From: Bacillus nakamurai
Lineage (GTDB): Bacteria > Bacillota > Bacilli > Bacillales > Bacillaceae
NCBI RefSeq assembly: GCF_001584325.1
Contig: NZ_LSAZ01000013.1
Span: 62,001 to 126,000 of the forward strand
Length of the DNA stretch: 64,000 nt
Reading direction: 5' to 3'
In this document: positions 45,011-53,897 of the stretch, piece by piece
How the letters are laid out: each line of letters opens with the position of its first letter
How positions within the stretch are numbered: the first letter of the stretch is position 1
Position numbers and translations under genes: made by a program
The notes under the pieces: generated by a model
Seen by the model: the letters and a program-made list of their open reading frames with translations, nothing else
The model's database searches: none
What the model was told of the DNA's origin: nothing

Positions 45011-46865
45011 ATTGTTTGTAAAACCGAAGCAAGTCGCCGTTCAATACTTTATCTGAGAGCATGAGCTCTTGCTCCGCTTTCTCTTTATCATGTCTGCACG
45101 CACCGTCTTCAGGCAGGGGTTCTCCTGTTTTGCGGCGGTAACACGTGTTTTTCGTATAAACATGATCTTTCGTGATAAAGCTGCCGTTTCTCAAAACGGC
45201 AAACGGTGCTCTTTCTTTGGAAAACAGATCATTGCCGAACTGGATGCTGCCTTTCGTTTCTATACCGAGAAGATGCAATAAGGTCGGCTTCACATCAACC
45301 TGTCCTCCGGCCGCAGAAATCGTTTCGGGCGCACGGTCGGTCACTCCCGGTATATGAATGATAAACGGCACGCGCTGAAACTGAACCGTGTCATACGGAG
45401 TGATCTCCTCTTTTCCTAAAAACTCGGCGAGCCCATTATTATGGGCTTCCGAGATGCCGTAATGATCTCCCATCAGGACGATCATCGCGTTGTCATACAG
45501 GCCTTCTTCTTTCAGCTTTTTGAAAAAGTGTTTCAGGGCTTCATCTTCGTAGCGGACCGTTGTCACATAGCGATTTAATAAGCTGCTGCTTGTGTCGGAT
45601 TCATCAATGAGTTTATCCTGTTCCCCGATTTCAAACGGGAAGTGGTTAGTCAAAGTCAGCAAATTGCTGTAAAAGGGCTGAGGCAGTTTTTTTAATTTTG
45701 CAGCGGACTGCTCCAAAAACTCTTTGTCCTTTAATCCCCAGCCTGTTGATGTTTCCGGTGTCACCTTAAATTCATCTACATCAAAAAAACGGTCAATTCC
45801 AAATGTCTGATACATCTCGTCCCGGTTCCAAAAGGCCTTATTGTTGGCGTGAAACACGGCGGAATAGTAATCATGGTCTTTTAACGTATGATATATCGTA
45901 TGAAACTGATGGCCGCTTTTTGTAAAAAAAACGGCGCCGCTTGAAGACGGGTATAACGAATTGGCGGTGATGAATTCCGAGTCAGATGTTTTTCCCTGCT
46001 CGGTCTGCTGATAAAAATGGGTGAAATCATAACTTTCTTTCCGCAGCTTATTCATAAACGGGGTAATTTCCTGCCCGTTGACCCGCTTATTCATGACGAA
46101 GCTCTGCGTTGATTCGAGCGTGACAAAGATTACATTGCGCCCCTTTGCCAGCCCGAACTTTGATTCGGACGGCTTGCTGTAATCCGCTTGGGTGTAATTA
46201 GAAACCGCTGCCAGGCTGTCTTCGTCAGCAAACGCTTTTGCGCCGGCATAGAAGGTTTGCGAAACGGTGTCATACAAATGAAAGTGGAACAGCCCGATTC
46301 CTTTCACAAGCGCTTCGCGGTCAAAGGGATGCGTGAACAGCTTCGGCTGCTCAGCTTCCGAGAGCGCGAGATTGCACAGAATCAGGCCGGCAGAAGCCCA
46401 GGCGTACGTCTTGACGGTGCGGGCGCCCGCCTTTTCTTTAACGGACGCGTTTCTTTTCCCAAGATAAAAAAGAAGCGCAATATCGATAAACAAAGCGATA
46501 TAAAGCGGGTGAAACAGCTCTTGGACGCTGCTCCCCATATCGCCCATATTGCTGGCCTGAAACAGTACCGGAATGGTAATAAAATCAATGTAAAACCCGT
46601 AAAAAACCGTGTTTGCGATCAAAATCCCCGTCAATATGACGTTGGCGGCGAGCAAAAATATCCGCTGTTTTTTTCCCGCCAGCAAAAGCCCGATTCCGAA
46701 CAGCGGCAGAATAAAGCTCAGCGGATTCATGAGAAGCAGACATTCCTCCAGGAAGGAATTAATCTGCAAATCAAAGCCGAGTTTATAGACGAGATAGGTT
46801 TTTATCCACATTAACAGAATAGACAGGCATAAAAACCATTGTTTTTTTATGAAGATTGCTTTCAT
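45009..46865 (-). CDS. yvgJ: YvgJ, lipoteichoic acid primase
   Basis: This 618-residue LtaS-family protein has five N-terminal membrane helices (about residues 8-180) and an extracellular sulfatase-fold domain. The catalytic Thr is in EQGKTSDSEF (near residue 295), with metal ligands in VTLESTQS, GWGLKD and MGDHYG. In B. subtilis YvgJ adds the first glycerol-phosphate to the glycolipid anchor (primase). AlkP-like motifs are complete. ATG at 46865. Confidence 0.92.
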   Translation of the reverse strand: MKAIFIKKQWFLCLSILLMWIKTYLVYKLGFDLQINSFLEECLLLMNPLSFILPLFGIGLLLAGKKQRIFLLAANVILTGILIANTVFYGFYIDFITIPVLFQASNMGDMGSSVQELFHPLYIALFIDIALLFYLGKRNASVKEKAGARTVKTYAWASAGLILCNLALSEAEQPKLFTHPFDREALVKGIGLFHFHLYDTVSQTFYAGAKAFADEDSLAAVSNYTQADYSKPSESKFGLAKGRNVIFVTLESTQSFVMNKRVNGQEITPFMNKLRKESYDFTHFYQQTEQGKTSDSEFITANSLYPSSSGAVFFTKSGHQFHTIYHTLKDHDYYSAVFHANNKAFWNRDEMYQTFGIDRFFDVDEFKVTPETSTGWGLKDKEFLEQSAAKLKKLPQPFYSNLLTLTNHFPFEIGEQDKLIDESDTSSSLLNRYVTTVRYEDEALKHFFKKLKEEGLYDNAMIVLMGDHYGISEAHNNGLAEFLGKEEITPYDTVQFQRVPFIIHIPGVTDRAPETISAAGGQVDVKPTLLHLLGIETKGSIQFGNDLFSKERAPFAVLRNGSFITKDHVYTKNTCYRRKTGEPLPEDGACRHDKEKAEQELMLSDKVLNGDLLRFYKQ

Positions 46866-46916
46866 ATGTATGACTCCTCACCCTCGCAGCGCCGGTCATA
46901 TCCCGAACGCTTTCGT

Positions 46917-47399
46917 TTATGAGATGCGGCCGTGAAACAGTTCGTAAAAATAATAGCAGGATACAATCGTTAAGCCGGCCAGTACAAGCTGTTCCGAAAA
47001 GCTTCCCGTCCTCATGTATAAAGGAAGCCGGAAGCGGATCGCGGACGGAAACAGCAGTTTAATTCCGTTAACCGTCCATGCGTCCAGCACCAGATGGCTC
47101 GCCATCCCGATCATCAGCCCGGCAGAAATGCTTTTATTAGGAATGTAAGCTGCCGTAATCAAAAACATAATGAGCATAAACAGCAGGCTGTGCGTAAAGG
47201 TCCTGTGGCCGAACACCGTACTCACGACTTTAGACAGTAAAGGCAGCGTCCTGCCGATTTTGCTTTTCGTATGGCATATATCGGGAATTAACGCTCCAAT
47301 GGCCCCCGATGCCGTCATAAGAACCGGATCAAACCCGTAATAATATGCGATTGCCGAACAAGAAGCGATGCCTCCCATGATGTGTGTTTTTCCTGTCAT
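46917..47399 (-). CDS. yvsG: YvsG, YdjM-type membrane protein
   Basis: This 160-residue protein of the DUF457/YdjM family (membrane-bound metal-dependent hydrolase-like) equals B. subtilis YvsG in length. It has four membrane segments and the conserved polar motifs THIMGG (residues 5-10), PDICHT (about 39-44), GHRTFTHS (about 64-71) and SHLVLDAWT (about 101-109), which would bind a metal. Substrate unknown. GGAGAAG precedes the ATG. Confidence 0.88.
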   Translation of the reverse strand: MTGKTHIMGGIASCSAIAYYYGFDPVLMTASGAIGALIPDICHTKSKIGRTLPLLSKVVSTVFGHRTFTHSLLFMLIMFLITAAYIPNKSISAGLMIGMASHLVLDAWTVNGIKLLFPSAIRFRLPLYMRTGSFSEQLVLAGLTIVSCYYFYELFHGRIS

Positions 47400-47582
47400 T
47401 TTCGCTTCTCCTTTTTATTTTTGCCAAATTCCCCTGAATTACAAATATATCAAGAGAATGCATGTTTGAGCAACAAACTTTACCTGTTCCGCCAAAAGGA
47501 AGGAGACGCGGATTTTCGCATATTATGCTGCGGAAAAAGCCACATTATAGGTGTACCCATTTTTCATAAAGAGGTGATACTG

Positions 47583-47723
47583 ATGGCTTTCTTTAACAAA
47601 GAAAAAGGAAAAAACAACGATAAAGACAAAAACATCATGCAAGGCGCGCTTGACGACGCCGGTGCAGCTCTTAAAGACGATCCGCTTCAAGAAGCGGTTC
47701 AAAAGAAAAAAAACAATCGCTGA
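47583..47723 (+). CDS. Small highly charged hypothetical protein
   Basis: This 46-residue product has AAAGAGGTGAT as a strong ribosome site before ATG 47583. It starts MAFFNKEKGKNNDKDKN and ends KKKNNR, with an acidic and alanine-rich middle (GALDDAGAALKDDPLQEAV). No signal peptide or membrane segment. It resembles small hydrophilic stress proteins of Bacillus in composition, but I do not recognise the family. A terminator follows directly, which supports a real gene. Confidence 0.7.
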   Translation: MAFFNKEKGKNNDKDKNIMQGALDDAGAALKDDPLQEAVQKKKNNR

Positions 47724-47732
47724 CACATCAAT

Positions 47733-47762
47733 CGGATAGGGCAAACGCTCTATCCGTTTTCC
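47733..47762 (+). terminator. Terminator after the small charged protein gene
   Basis: CGGATAG pairs with CTATCCG and is followed by TTTT. Confidence 0.8.
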
Positions 47763-47833
47763 ATCTAATTCCCTTTGACAGATCTTTTTATCTCTGATAA
47801 CCTCTGATTAGAATTGAATGATAAAAATCCTCA

Positions 47834-48074
47834 CTCTTTCTCGGTGAGGTAGAGGTTGCGCTTGATGATGAGTCGCACATGCCAGGCTGACAGGGGCCGC
47901 AAAACATGTGTTAAAGGCATCAGCGCCGAAGTGTAAAGAATGCCGATCCTTCTTTATGCTGGGACTGTATCTGAATAAGTGCAGGACTGCCGCGTGCTTT
48001 TTCGCGGAGGGCTATCCGGAGATCAAGGGTGTGTGTGTTTCTTTAAGCATGGACTTTTGTTCAGGCTTTTTTTG
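47834..48074 (+). ncRNA. Lysine riboswitch (L-box) and terminator upstream of yvsH
   Basis: The leader holds the conserved L-box blocks in order: GTGAGGTAGAGGTTGCGC, GACAGGGGCCGC, CAGCGCCGAAG, GCTGGGACTGTATCTGAATAA, GCAGGACTGCC, and GGAGGGCTATCCGGAGA, which closes the P1 stem. A terminator hairpin at 48045-48074 (AAGCATGGAC with GTTCAGGCTT, then T7) forms the expression platform. Lysine binding should stop transcription before the yvsH start. TTGACA at 47775-47780 may be the -35. B. subtilis has the same control on lysC and yvsH. Confidence 0.9.
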
Positions 48075-48132
48075 TGTATAAATGTGGTCTCGGGGTCTGG
48101 TCCTTACGAATGAATAATGTGGAGGTACTGGA

Positions 48133-49545
48133 ATGGAACAGACGAAAAAATGGGGTTTTTGGTTATTAACGGCATTTGTCGTAGGGAATATGGTAGGTTC
48201 GGGCATCTTTTCGCTGCCGAGCTCGCTTGCGGCCATCGCGAGTCCGCTCGGCGCTGCATCAGCATGGCTCTTAACGGGAGCCGGCGTTTTAATGATCGCG
48301 CTTGTTTTCGGGCACTTATCCATCCGTAAGCCTGAGCTGACGGCCGGCCCGCAAAGCTATGCAAGAGCGCTGTTTAACGATCCGAAAAAAGGCAACGCCG
48401 CCGGATTTACAATGGTTTGGGGATATTGGGTGGCGAGCTGGATCAGCAACGTGGCGATCATCACGAGCCTTGCCGGTTATTTAACGTCGTTTTTCCCGAT
48501 CTTGACGGATAAGCGCGACATGTTTTCAATCGGCAGCCAGACGGTGACGCTCGGCCAGCTTTTGACGTTTGCCGTATGTACGGTTTTATTGTGGGGCACT
48601 CATACGATTCTCGTTTCCAGCATTAACGGTGCGAGTAAGTTAAATTTCATAACGACGTTTTCAAAAGTGTTAGGATTTATCTTTTTTATCATTGCAGGTT
48701 TGTTTGTGTTTCAAACGTCGTTTTTTGATCATTTTTATTTTCCCGTTCAAAGCGCACCTCATACAGTTGACGGAATCGGCGGCCAAATTCACAATGCGGC
48801 GATTTCAACATTATGGGCATTCGTGGGAATTGAATCGGCCGTTATTTTATCAGGCCGCGCGAGCTCACAGCGTGACGTCAAACGCGCGACTATTACCGGC
48901 TTGTTAATCGCGCTGAGCATCTATATCATCGTCACATTGATTACGATGGGGGTGCTTCCGCATGATAAGCTTGTCGGCTCGGAAAAACCGTTTGTTGACG
49001 TGCTGTATGCGATTGTCGGCAGCGCGGGAAGCATCATTATGGCAATTTTGGCCATCCTTTGCTTGTTCGGAACAATGCTCGGATGGATTCTGCTCGGTTC
49101 CGAGGTACCGTATCAAGCGGCGAAATCTGGCGACTTTCCCGCAGTTTTTGCGAAAACAAATAAACAGGGCAGTCCGGTTGTTGCGCTTATCGTAACGAAC
49201 GTGATGTCTCAGATCTTTATCTTTTCGGTGATTTCCCGGACGATTAGTGACGCGTTTACATTTTTGACGACGGCGGCGACGCTCGCATACTTGATTCCAT
49301 ACCTTGTATCGGCCATCTACAGCCTGAAGCTCATATGGAAAGGCGAGACGTATGATCAGCTGAAGGGTTCAAGAGTGAAGGACGGCATTATCGCTATTCT
49401 CGCCTGCGTATACTCTTTATACGTGATTGTGACCGGAACTGCCGATTTAACGACCTTTATTCTCGGCATCGGGCTGTTTTTCGTCGGATTGATATTATAT
49501 CCGTTTGTGTCAAAGAAATTTATCAGAGGCAAACAGACGGTATGA
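48133..49545 (+). CDS. yvsH: YvsH, basic amino acid (lysine) permease
   Basis: This 470-residue APC-family transporter has about 12 membrane segments. The N-terminal GNMVGSGIFSLPSSLA (about residues 18-33) is the substrate-binding unwound helix of the arginine/lysine:H+ or antiporter group. FVGIESAVILSGRA in the middle holds the second conserved site. Lysine as substrate is inferred from the lysine riboswitch in its leader. TGGAGG precedes the ATG. Confidence 0.92.
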   Translation: MEQTKKWGFWLLTAFVVGNMVGSGIFSLPSSLAAIASPLGAASAWLLTGAGVLMIALVFGHLSIRKPELTAGPQSYARALFNDPKKGNAAGFTMVWGYWVASWISNVAIITSLAGYLTSFFPILTDKRDMFSIGSQTVTLGQLLTFAVCTVLLWGTHTILVSSINGASKLNFITTFSKVLGFIFFIIAGLFVFQTSFFDHFYFPVQSAPHTVDGIGGQIHNAAISTLWAFVGIESAVILSGRASSQRDVKRATITGLLIALSIYIIVTLITMGVLPHDKLVGSEKPFVDVLYAIVGSAGSIIMAILAILCLFGTMLGWILLGSEVPYQAAKSGDFPAVFAKTNKQGSPVVALIVTNVMSQIFIFSVISRTISDAFTFLTTAATLAYLIPYLVSAIYSLKLIWKGETYDQLKGSRVKDGIIAILACVYSLYVIVTGTADLTTFILGIGLFFVGLILYPFVSKKFIRGKQTV

Positions 49546-49547
49546 AA

Positions 49548-49580
49548 AAAAGACACTTCACAGATGTGAGGTGTCTTTTT
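49548..49580. terminator. Terminator between yvsH and the methyltransferase gene
   Basis: AAAAAGACACTTCACA pairs with TGTGAGGTGTCTTTTT; it is shared by convergent genes. Confidence 0.85.
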
Positions 49581-49588
49581 GTATCGGC

Positions 49589-50503
49589 TTATTTTTTTAC
49601 AGCGTGAATATAATGAATCGTTTCAAATGCTGACAAATAGTCCGTACGATTTCGAAAGAAAAGGTCATGGATTGCAGACGGCGATAAATGTTCGTAAATG
49701 AGTAAACCTGATGCTTCTGACATTTTCTCGATTTCATCATAGGTAAAACATGACTTCATTGGTTCTCCGCTCGCTGAAGCCATTTGTACCATATGTTCAA
49801 CTCTGTCAGACATCCCTTTTTCTTCAAAGAGTTTTTCGTCCGCATAATCAAACACGATAGAACTTCCTGCCGGGACTTGGGCAAATAAGTGATTGATTAA
49901 GCGTGCAATGTCCTCCTTCGCTACATAATAAGAAACGCCCAAAAGGCTGAAAAAGGTTTTTTTGCAGCCAAATCCATGCTCTTGTAGCTGTTTGAAAGAA
50001 AACGTATCGGTGAAGTCCATCGGAACAAAGTGAAGATGGCTCGGAATGCTAAAACCAGCAGCTTCCAGCCTGTTTATTTTACATTCCTGTGAAGCCGGGT
50101 GATCAATTTCAAATATGTCTAAGCTGTTTTCCAATTCCGGATGCCGGAAACAAAACGTATCCATCCCGGCTCCAAGTATGACATACTGCCTTGCTCCTAA
50201 CATCACTTCGTTAAGCAATGCTTTTTCACAATACGCGGCACGTGCTAAGGGTGTTGGAGAAAGCTGGACTTGGGTAATCCATTTCAGAATTTCTTCCGGA
50301 TCATCCTGAAACCGTTGAGCAATATCTTTGCTGAAAAACTGTATACCTTGGATCATATGATCTTTGATGTCTGAGAACTCTTTTTGGGAAATGAGATCCT
50401 GGGCGATAAAATCATCAAAAATTTTCGGACGATCGTATTTACTGTGATAGGCCCGCCCAAAAGCTGATATTAAGGAAGTTACACTCGATTCATTTTGCTT
50501 CAT
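49589..50503 (-). CDS. Class I SAM methyltransferase, LCMT-like
   Basis: This 304-residue protein belongs to the leucine carboxyl methyltransferase-like (TIGR00027) group. Motif I is VILGAGMDTFCFR (about residues 100-112), preceded by the family signature RAAYCEKALL (about 79-88); DIFEIDHPASQECK is the next motif and SIVFDYAD follows. The substrate is unknown; this group includes polyketide O-methyltransferases and resistance-type enzymes. ATG 50503 follows TGGAGG by nine bases; the ATG nine bases upstream abuts that ribosome site. I know of no such gene here in B. subtilis 168. Confidence 0.82.
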   Translation of the reverse strand: MKQNESSVTSLISAFGRAYHSKYDRPKIFDDFIAQDLISQKEFSDIKDHMIQGIQFFSKDIAQRFQDDPEEILKWITQVQLSPTPLARAAYCEKALLNEVMLGARQYVILGAGMDTFCFRHPELENSLDIFEIDHPASQECKINRLEAAGFSIPSHLHFVPMDFTDTFSFKQLQEHGFGCKKTFFSLLGVSYYVAKEDIARLINHLFAQVPAGSSIVFDYADEKLFEEKGMSDRVEHMVQMASASGEPMKSCFTYDEIEKMSEASGLLIYEHLSPSAIHDLFFRNRTDYLSAFETIHYIHAVKK

Positions 50504-50519
50504 GCTATTCATCCTCCAT

Positions 50520-50611
50520 ATAAAAAAATAAGATTCCCCCGACCGGGAGAATCTTATTATACACGTTGATCCAAATTTGTAAATTTTAGCATAAATAAAT
50601 TTCTTTGTCAA
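50520..50611 (-). promoter_or_regulatory. Methyltransferase promoters and leader terminator
   Basis: On the minus strand TTGACA (50611-50606) and TAAAAT (50588-50583) are 17 bases apart; a second set TTTACA with TATAAT (50563-50558) follows. The leader then forms AATAAGATTC/GAATCTTATT with seven T (50561-50521) right before the ribosome site, which is an intrinsic terminator in front of the gene. Confidence 0.6.
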
Positions 50612-50621
50612 GATATTTACG

Positions 50622-50652
50622 GAAAAAGAGCCGCTGTTTTAGCGGCTCTCCG
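50622..50652 (-). terminator. fhuD terminator
   Basis: On the minus strand GAGAGCCGCT pairs with AGCGGCTCTT and is followed by TTTCC. Confidence 0.8.
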
Positions 50653-50653
50653 G

Positions 50654-51589
50654 TTACTTCGTTAAACTTTTCGTCATGTAGTCAAGCTGGCCCTCAAGTG
50701 AGATCGGATCAGAGAAATAGAAGCCGATCGGGTCAATATGGTACACATGCTTTTGTTTCACGGCATCGAGGTTTTTCCAAATCGGGCTGTCGAGTACGCC
50801 TGTGTCGCCGCCCGCCTGCCACGGTCCCATAAAGATATAGTCTCCGGCGAAGTCAGGAAGTTTTTCAAGTGAAATGCTGGCATAGCCAGGTCCTTGATTA
50901 ATAGCTTTTTCCTTCGTCAGCTTTGTAGCATTGAGCCCCAGTTTGTCGTAAATGATGCTTCCGCCCCGGCCGAAGTCTTTACCGAATACGTAAATATCTT
51001 TGCCGTTTGTCTGCATAATGGAGATGGTTTTCGAGCCGACCGCTTTATGAACCTTTGTTTTAGCGGCTGCGGTTTTTTTATCCCATTCGGCGAGCCATTT
51101 GTCGGCTTTATCTTCCGTGCCTGTCATTTTCGCAAATTCTTTGAACTGGTCTATGTTGTTCAGCTTGTCATATTTGATGGCAACCGTCGGAGCGATTTTT
51201 TCAAGTTTTTCTATATCTGCGCCCTGTGTCGTCCAGACGACGATTAAATCAGGCTTTAAGTCGACGATTTTTTCAACGGATGTGCCGTCGCCGATATTTG
51301 TAACGCCCTTTGTTTTTCCTTTGTAGTAAGGGTTTTTAAATACGTTTTCCGGCGCGCCGACAACGTTGATGCCGAGCTGTTTAAAGTCGCCGTAGTAGCC
51401 GTCAGCCATGACGACGACCCGTTTCGGATGCTTCGGAATTTTGATATTGCCGTTTTCGGCTTTATATGTGACGGTTTCTTCTTTTTGAGAAGAACCTTTC
51501 GTGTCTGATGAATTTCCGCAGGCGGCCAAAGCGGCGATGAGCAATACGGCAATGAGCGCTGCGCCGATCTTCTTGTATGTATAGAACAT
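50654..51589 (-). CDS. fhuD: FhuD, ferrichrome-binding lipoprotein
   Basis: This 311-residue substrate-binding protein has the lipobox LAACG with the lipid Cys at about residue 24. The mature domain is the two-lobed helical-backbone fold of siderophore-binding proteins, with IPKHPKRVVVMADGYYGDFKQLG in the first lobe (about 50-72) and KPDLIVVW. It captures Fe(III)-hydroxamates. Divergent from fhuBGC across a region with two Fur-box sequences. Confidence 0.92.
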   Translation of the reverse strand: MFYTYKKIGAALIAVLLIAALAACGNSSDTKGSSQKEETVTYKAENGNIKIPKHPKRVVVMADGYYGDFKQLGINVVGAPENVFKNPYYKGKTKGVTNIGDGTSVEKIVDLKPDLIVVWTTQGADIEKLEKIAPTVAIKYDKLNNIDQFKEFAKMTGTEDKADKWLAEWDKKTAAAKTKVHKAVGSKTISIMQTNGKDIYVFGKDFGRGGSIIYDKLGLNATKLTKEKAINQGPGYASISLEKLPDFAGDYIFMGPWQAGGDTGVLDSPIWKNLDAVKQKHVYHIDPIGFYFSDPISLEGQLDYMTKSLTK

Positions 51590-51625
51590 CTGTCATTCCC
51601 TCTTTCATAGATTATGGGTGATAAA

Positions 51626-51640
51626 GAGAATCATTATCAA
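51626..51640 (-). promoter_or_regulatory. Fur box of fhuD
   Basis: The minus strand reads TTGATAATGATTCTC, which matches the Fur 7-1-7 consensus TGATAATnATTATCA at 12 of 14 informative positions; it lies 37 bases upstream of fhuD. Confidence 0.75.
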
Positions 51641-51757
51641 TGTGATTATATCATTGCGGTTTCAGAGAAGCACGCTATTTTTTAAAGAAATCTTTCTTTT
51701 TTATATGAATTTAGTCCTTACAAGGGAAGGTAAAGATGCTATACTGAAAAAAGTCAT

Positions 51758-51772
51758 TGATAATCATTATCA
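51758..51772 (+). promoter_or_regulatory. Perfect Fur box of fhuBGC
   Basis: TGATAATCATTATCA is a perfect 7-1-7 Fur operator, 30 bases upstream of the fhuB start. Iron-bound Fur would repress the operon. Confidence 0.9.
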
Positions 51773-51801
51773 CTATTGTCGTTTTGAGAAAGGAAGAACG
51801 A

Positions 51802-52869
51802 GTGTTGGGTCTATTGAAAAAGAAACAGACAATGACGGCTCAAGGTGCTTCAGGGAGCGAAATTCAGTGGACGGCGCGTTCCTTCAGAGCGGTCATTTTG
51901 CTTTGTGCAGGTATTGCCGTCTTACTGATCGGCGCAGCTCTTTCCGTTTCTGTCGGGGCTGCTGACATTCATCTTCGGACGGTGTGGGATGCTCTCTTTC
52001 ACTTTCAGCCGCAAAATACATCCCATCAGATCGTACGTGATCTGAGGCTGCCGAGAACTGCCGCTGCCGCTTTGGTCGGGGCTTTTTTAGCTGTGTCCGG
52101 GGCTATTATGCAAGGGCTGACGCGAAACCCGCTGGCTGAGCCTTCCATTATGGGAGTGACATCAGGGTCAGGATTTGCAATCGCTTTGGCGTTTGCTTTT
52201 TTTCCGGCATTGTCTGCCGCCGGGCTTGTATTATGGTCCTTCGCTGGTGCGGGCATCGGGGCTCTGGCGGTTTTTGGCATCGGCATGTTTTCTAAAGGCG
52301 GGCTGACACCGGTGAAGCTTGCGCTGGCCGGTACGGCCGTCGGCTATTTTTTAACGGGGCTGTCAAGCGCGATTGCGATCCGTTTCGATGTCGCCCAAGA
52401 TGTGAAGTTTTGGTATGCCGGCGGAGTCGCATCCGTGAAATGGCAGGGCGTGCAGCTGCTTTTGGTTGTCGGGGCCGTTGGATTGGTGCTCGCATTTCTC
52501 ATTGCGCGTTCAGTAACGGTGCTCAGTTTAGGGGAGGAGCTGGCCAAGGGGCTCGGGCAATACACAGCGCTCGTGAAAGTCGTCGGAATGCTTGTCGTCG
52601 TCCTGTTAACGGGCGTTTCTGTCTCAGTCGCCGGAGCCATTTCCTTTATCGGCCTGGTCATTCCGCATATCACCCGTTTTTTGGTCGGGGTTGATTACAG
52701 GTGGATTATTCCTTGTTCAGCGGTTTTCGGCGCTGTCCTGCTTGTGTTCAGTGATATTGCTGCAAGACTCGTGAATGCGCCGTTTGAAACACCGGTCGGC
52801 GCTTTGACCGCCCTCATCGGCGTTCCCTTTTTCTTTTATTTGGCGCGCAGGGAAAGGAGAGGGCTGTAA
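51802..52869 (+). CDS. fhuB: FhuB, ferrichrome ABC transporter permease
   Basis: This 355-residue FecCD-family permease has about ten membrane segments. Typical motifs are RLPRTAAAALVGAFLAVSGAIMQ (about residues 75-97) and GAISFIGLVIPHITR, the ATPase-contact loop. GTG 51802 is chosen because AAAGGAAG lies five bases before it (TTG 51805 is equally possible); the frame is open to 51757 inside the Fur box. It overlaps fhuG by one base. Confidence 0.9.
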   Translation: MLGLLKKKQTMTAQGASGSEIQWTARSFRAVILLCAGIAVLLIGAALSVSVGAADIHLRTVWDALFHFQPQNTSHQIVRDLRLPRTAAAALVGAFLAVSGAIMQGLTRNPLAEPSIMGVTSGSGFAIALAFAFFPALSAAGLVLWSFAGAGIGALAVFGIGMFSKGGLTPVKLALAGTAVGYFLTGLSSAIAIRFDVAQDVKFWYAGGVASVKWQGVQLLLVVGAVGLVLAFLIARSVTVLSLGEELAKGLGQYTALVKVVGMLVVVLLTGVSVSVAGAISFIGLVIPHITRFLVGVDYRWIIPCSAVFGAVLLVFSDIAARLVNAPFETPVGALTALIGVPFFFYLARRERRGL

Positions 52870-53879
52870 TGAAAACAAAAACGAAAAAACCGCTGGCCGT
52901 TATGGCCGTTACGTTTCTTCTTATATTAATCGTCTTTTTTATCAGCTTAAACATGGGCGTCATCCGCATCGCTCCTTTAGAGACGATTCGTGTCTTTTTC
53001 GGACAGGGAGACGCCCGCGACCAGCTTGTTTTATTTGAATTCAGATTGCCGCGAATGGTGCTGTCCTTATTGGTCGGCGCCGGAATTGCTGCGGCAGGCG
53101 CGATTTTTCAAAGCGTCTCTCAAAATGATTTGGCGGAGCCCGGAATTCTCGGCATTAATGCCGGGGCTTCCCTGTCCGTTGTACTGTTTATTTTCTTTTT
53201 CCAGGGGACCGCTGCTGATTTAAGCATGTTCAGCACGTGGCTGCTGCCGGTAAGTGCGTTGGCCGGAGCCTTTCTCGCCGCTCTTCTCATCTATGTCCTG
53301 GCCTGGAAAAAAGGAGTCTCGCCGGTTCGGCTCATTTTAGTCGGGATTGGCGTAAATGCGGGATTTAACGCTCTATTGCTGATTTTCCAGCTGAAAATGG
53401 CGCCGCAAGACTTCATGCAGGCGCTGGTGTGGATTTCCGGCTCGATTTGGAATGCCAATTGGAAGATGGTGCTGTCCATTTTGCCGTGGCTTTTGATTCT
53501 TTTGCCGTTCAGCCTCTATAAAGCCCGGTATTTAAATGTGCTCCAGCTTGGAGATCAGCTGGCAACGGGGCTTGGAACAGCGGTTGAAAAGGAACGGCGC
53601 ATTTTGCTGATTGCTGCCGTTGCGCTGGCCGCTTCATGCGTCGCTACTGCTGGCGGAATCGCATTTCTCGGCTTGATTGCGCCGCATTTGGCAAGAAGGC
53701 TTACAGGCCCGCGCCATCAAACGCTTATCCCCGTTTCCGCTTTAATCGGCGCGTTTTTATTTCTGCTGGCTGATACGCTGGCGAGAAATGTACTCGCTCC
53801 GTCGGAGGTTCCGGTCGGTTTGGTGATTTCCGTGCTCGGAGCGCCGTATTTTATTTATTTGCTGATGAAAACGAAATAA
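52869..53879 (+). CDS. fhuG: FhuG, ferrichrome ABC transporter permease
   Basis: This 336-residue second FecCD permease has about nine to ten membrane segments. RLPRMVLSLLVGAGIAAAGAIFQ (about residues 58-80) and GGIAFLGLIAPHLARRL are the conserved blocks. Its ATG shares a base with the fhuB stop (TAATG), indicating coupled translation. It pairs with FhuB to form the channel. Confidence 0.93.
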   Translation: MKTKTKKPLAVMAVTFLLILIVFFISLNMGVIRIAPLETIRVFFGQGDARDQLVLFEFRLPRMVLSLLVGAGIAAAGAIFQSVSQNDLAEPGILGINAGASLSVVLFIFFFQGTAADLSMFSTWLLPVSALAGAFLAALLIYVLAWKKGVSPVRLILVGIGVNAGFNALLLIFQLKMAPQDFMQALVWISGSIWNANWKMVLSILPWLLILLPFSLYKARYLNVLQLGDQLATGLGTAVEKERRILLIAAVALAASCVATAGGIAFLGLIAPHLARRLTGPRHQTLIPVSALIGAFLFLLADTLARNVLAPSEVPVGLVISVLGAPYFIYLLMKTK

Positions 53880-53897
53880 AGGAGGGAGACTGCTGCG

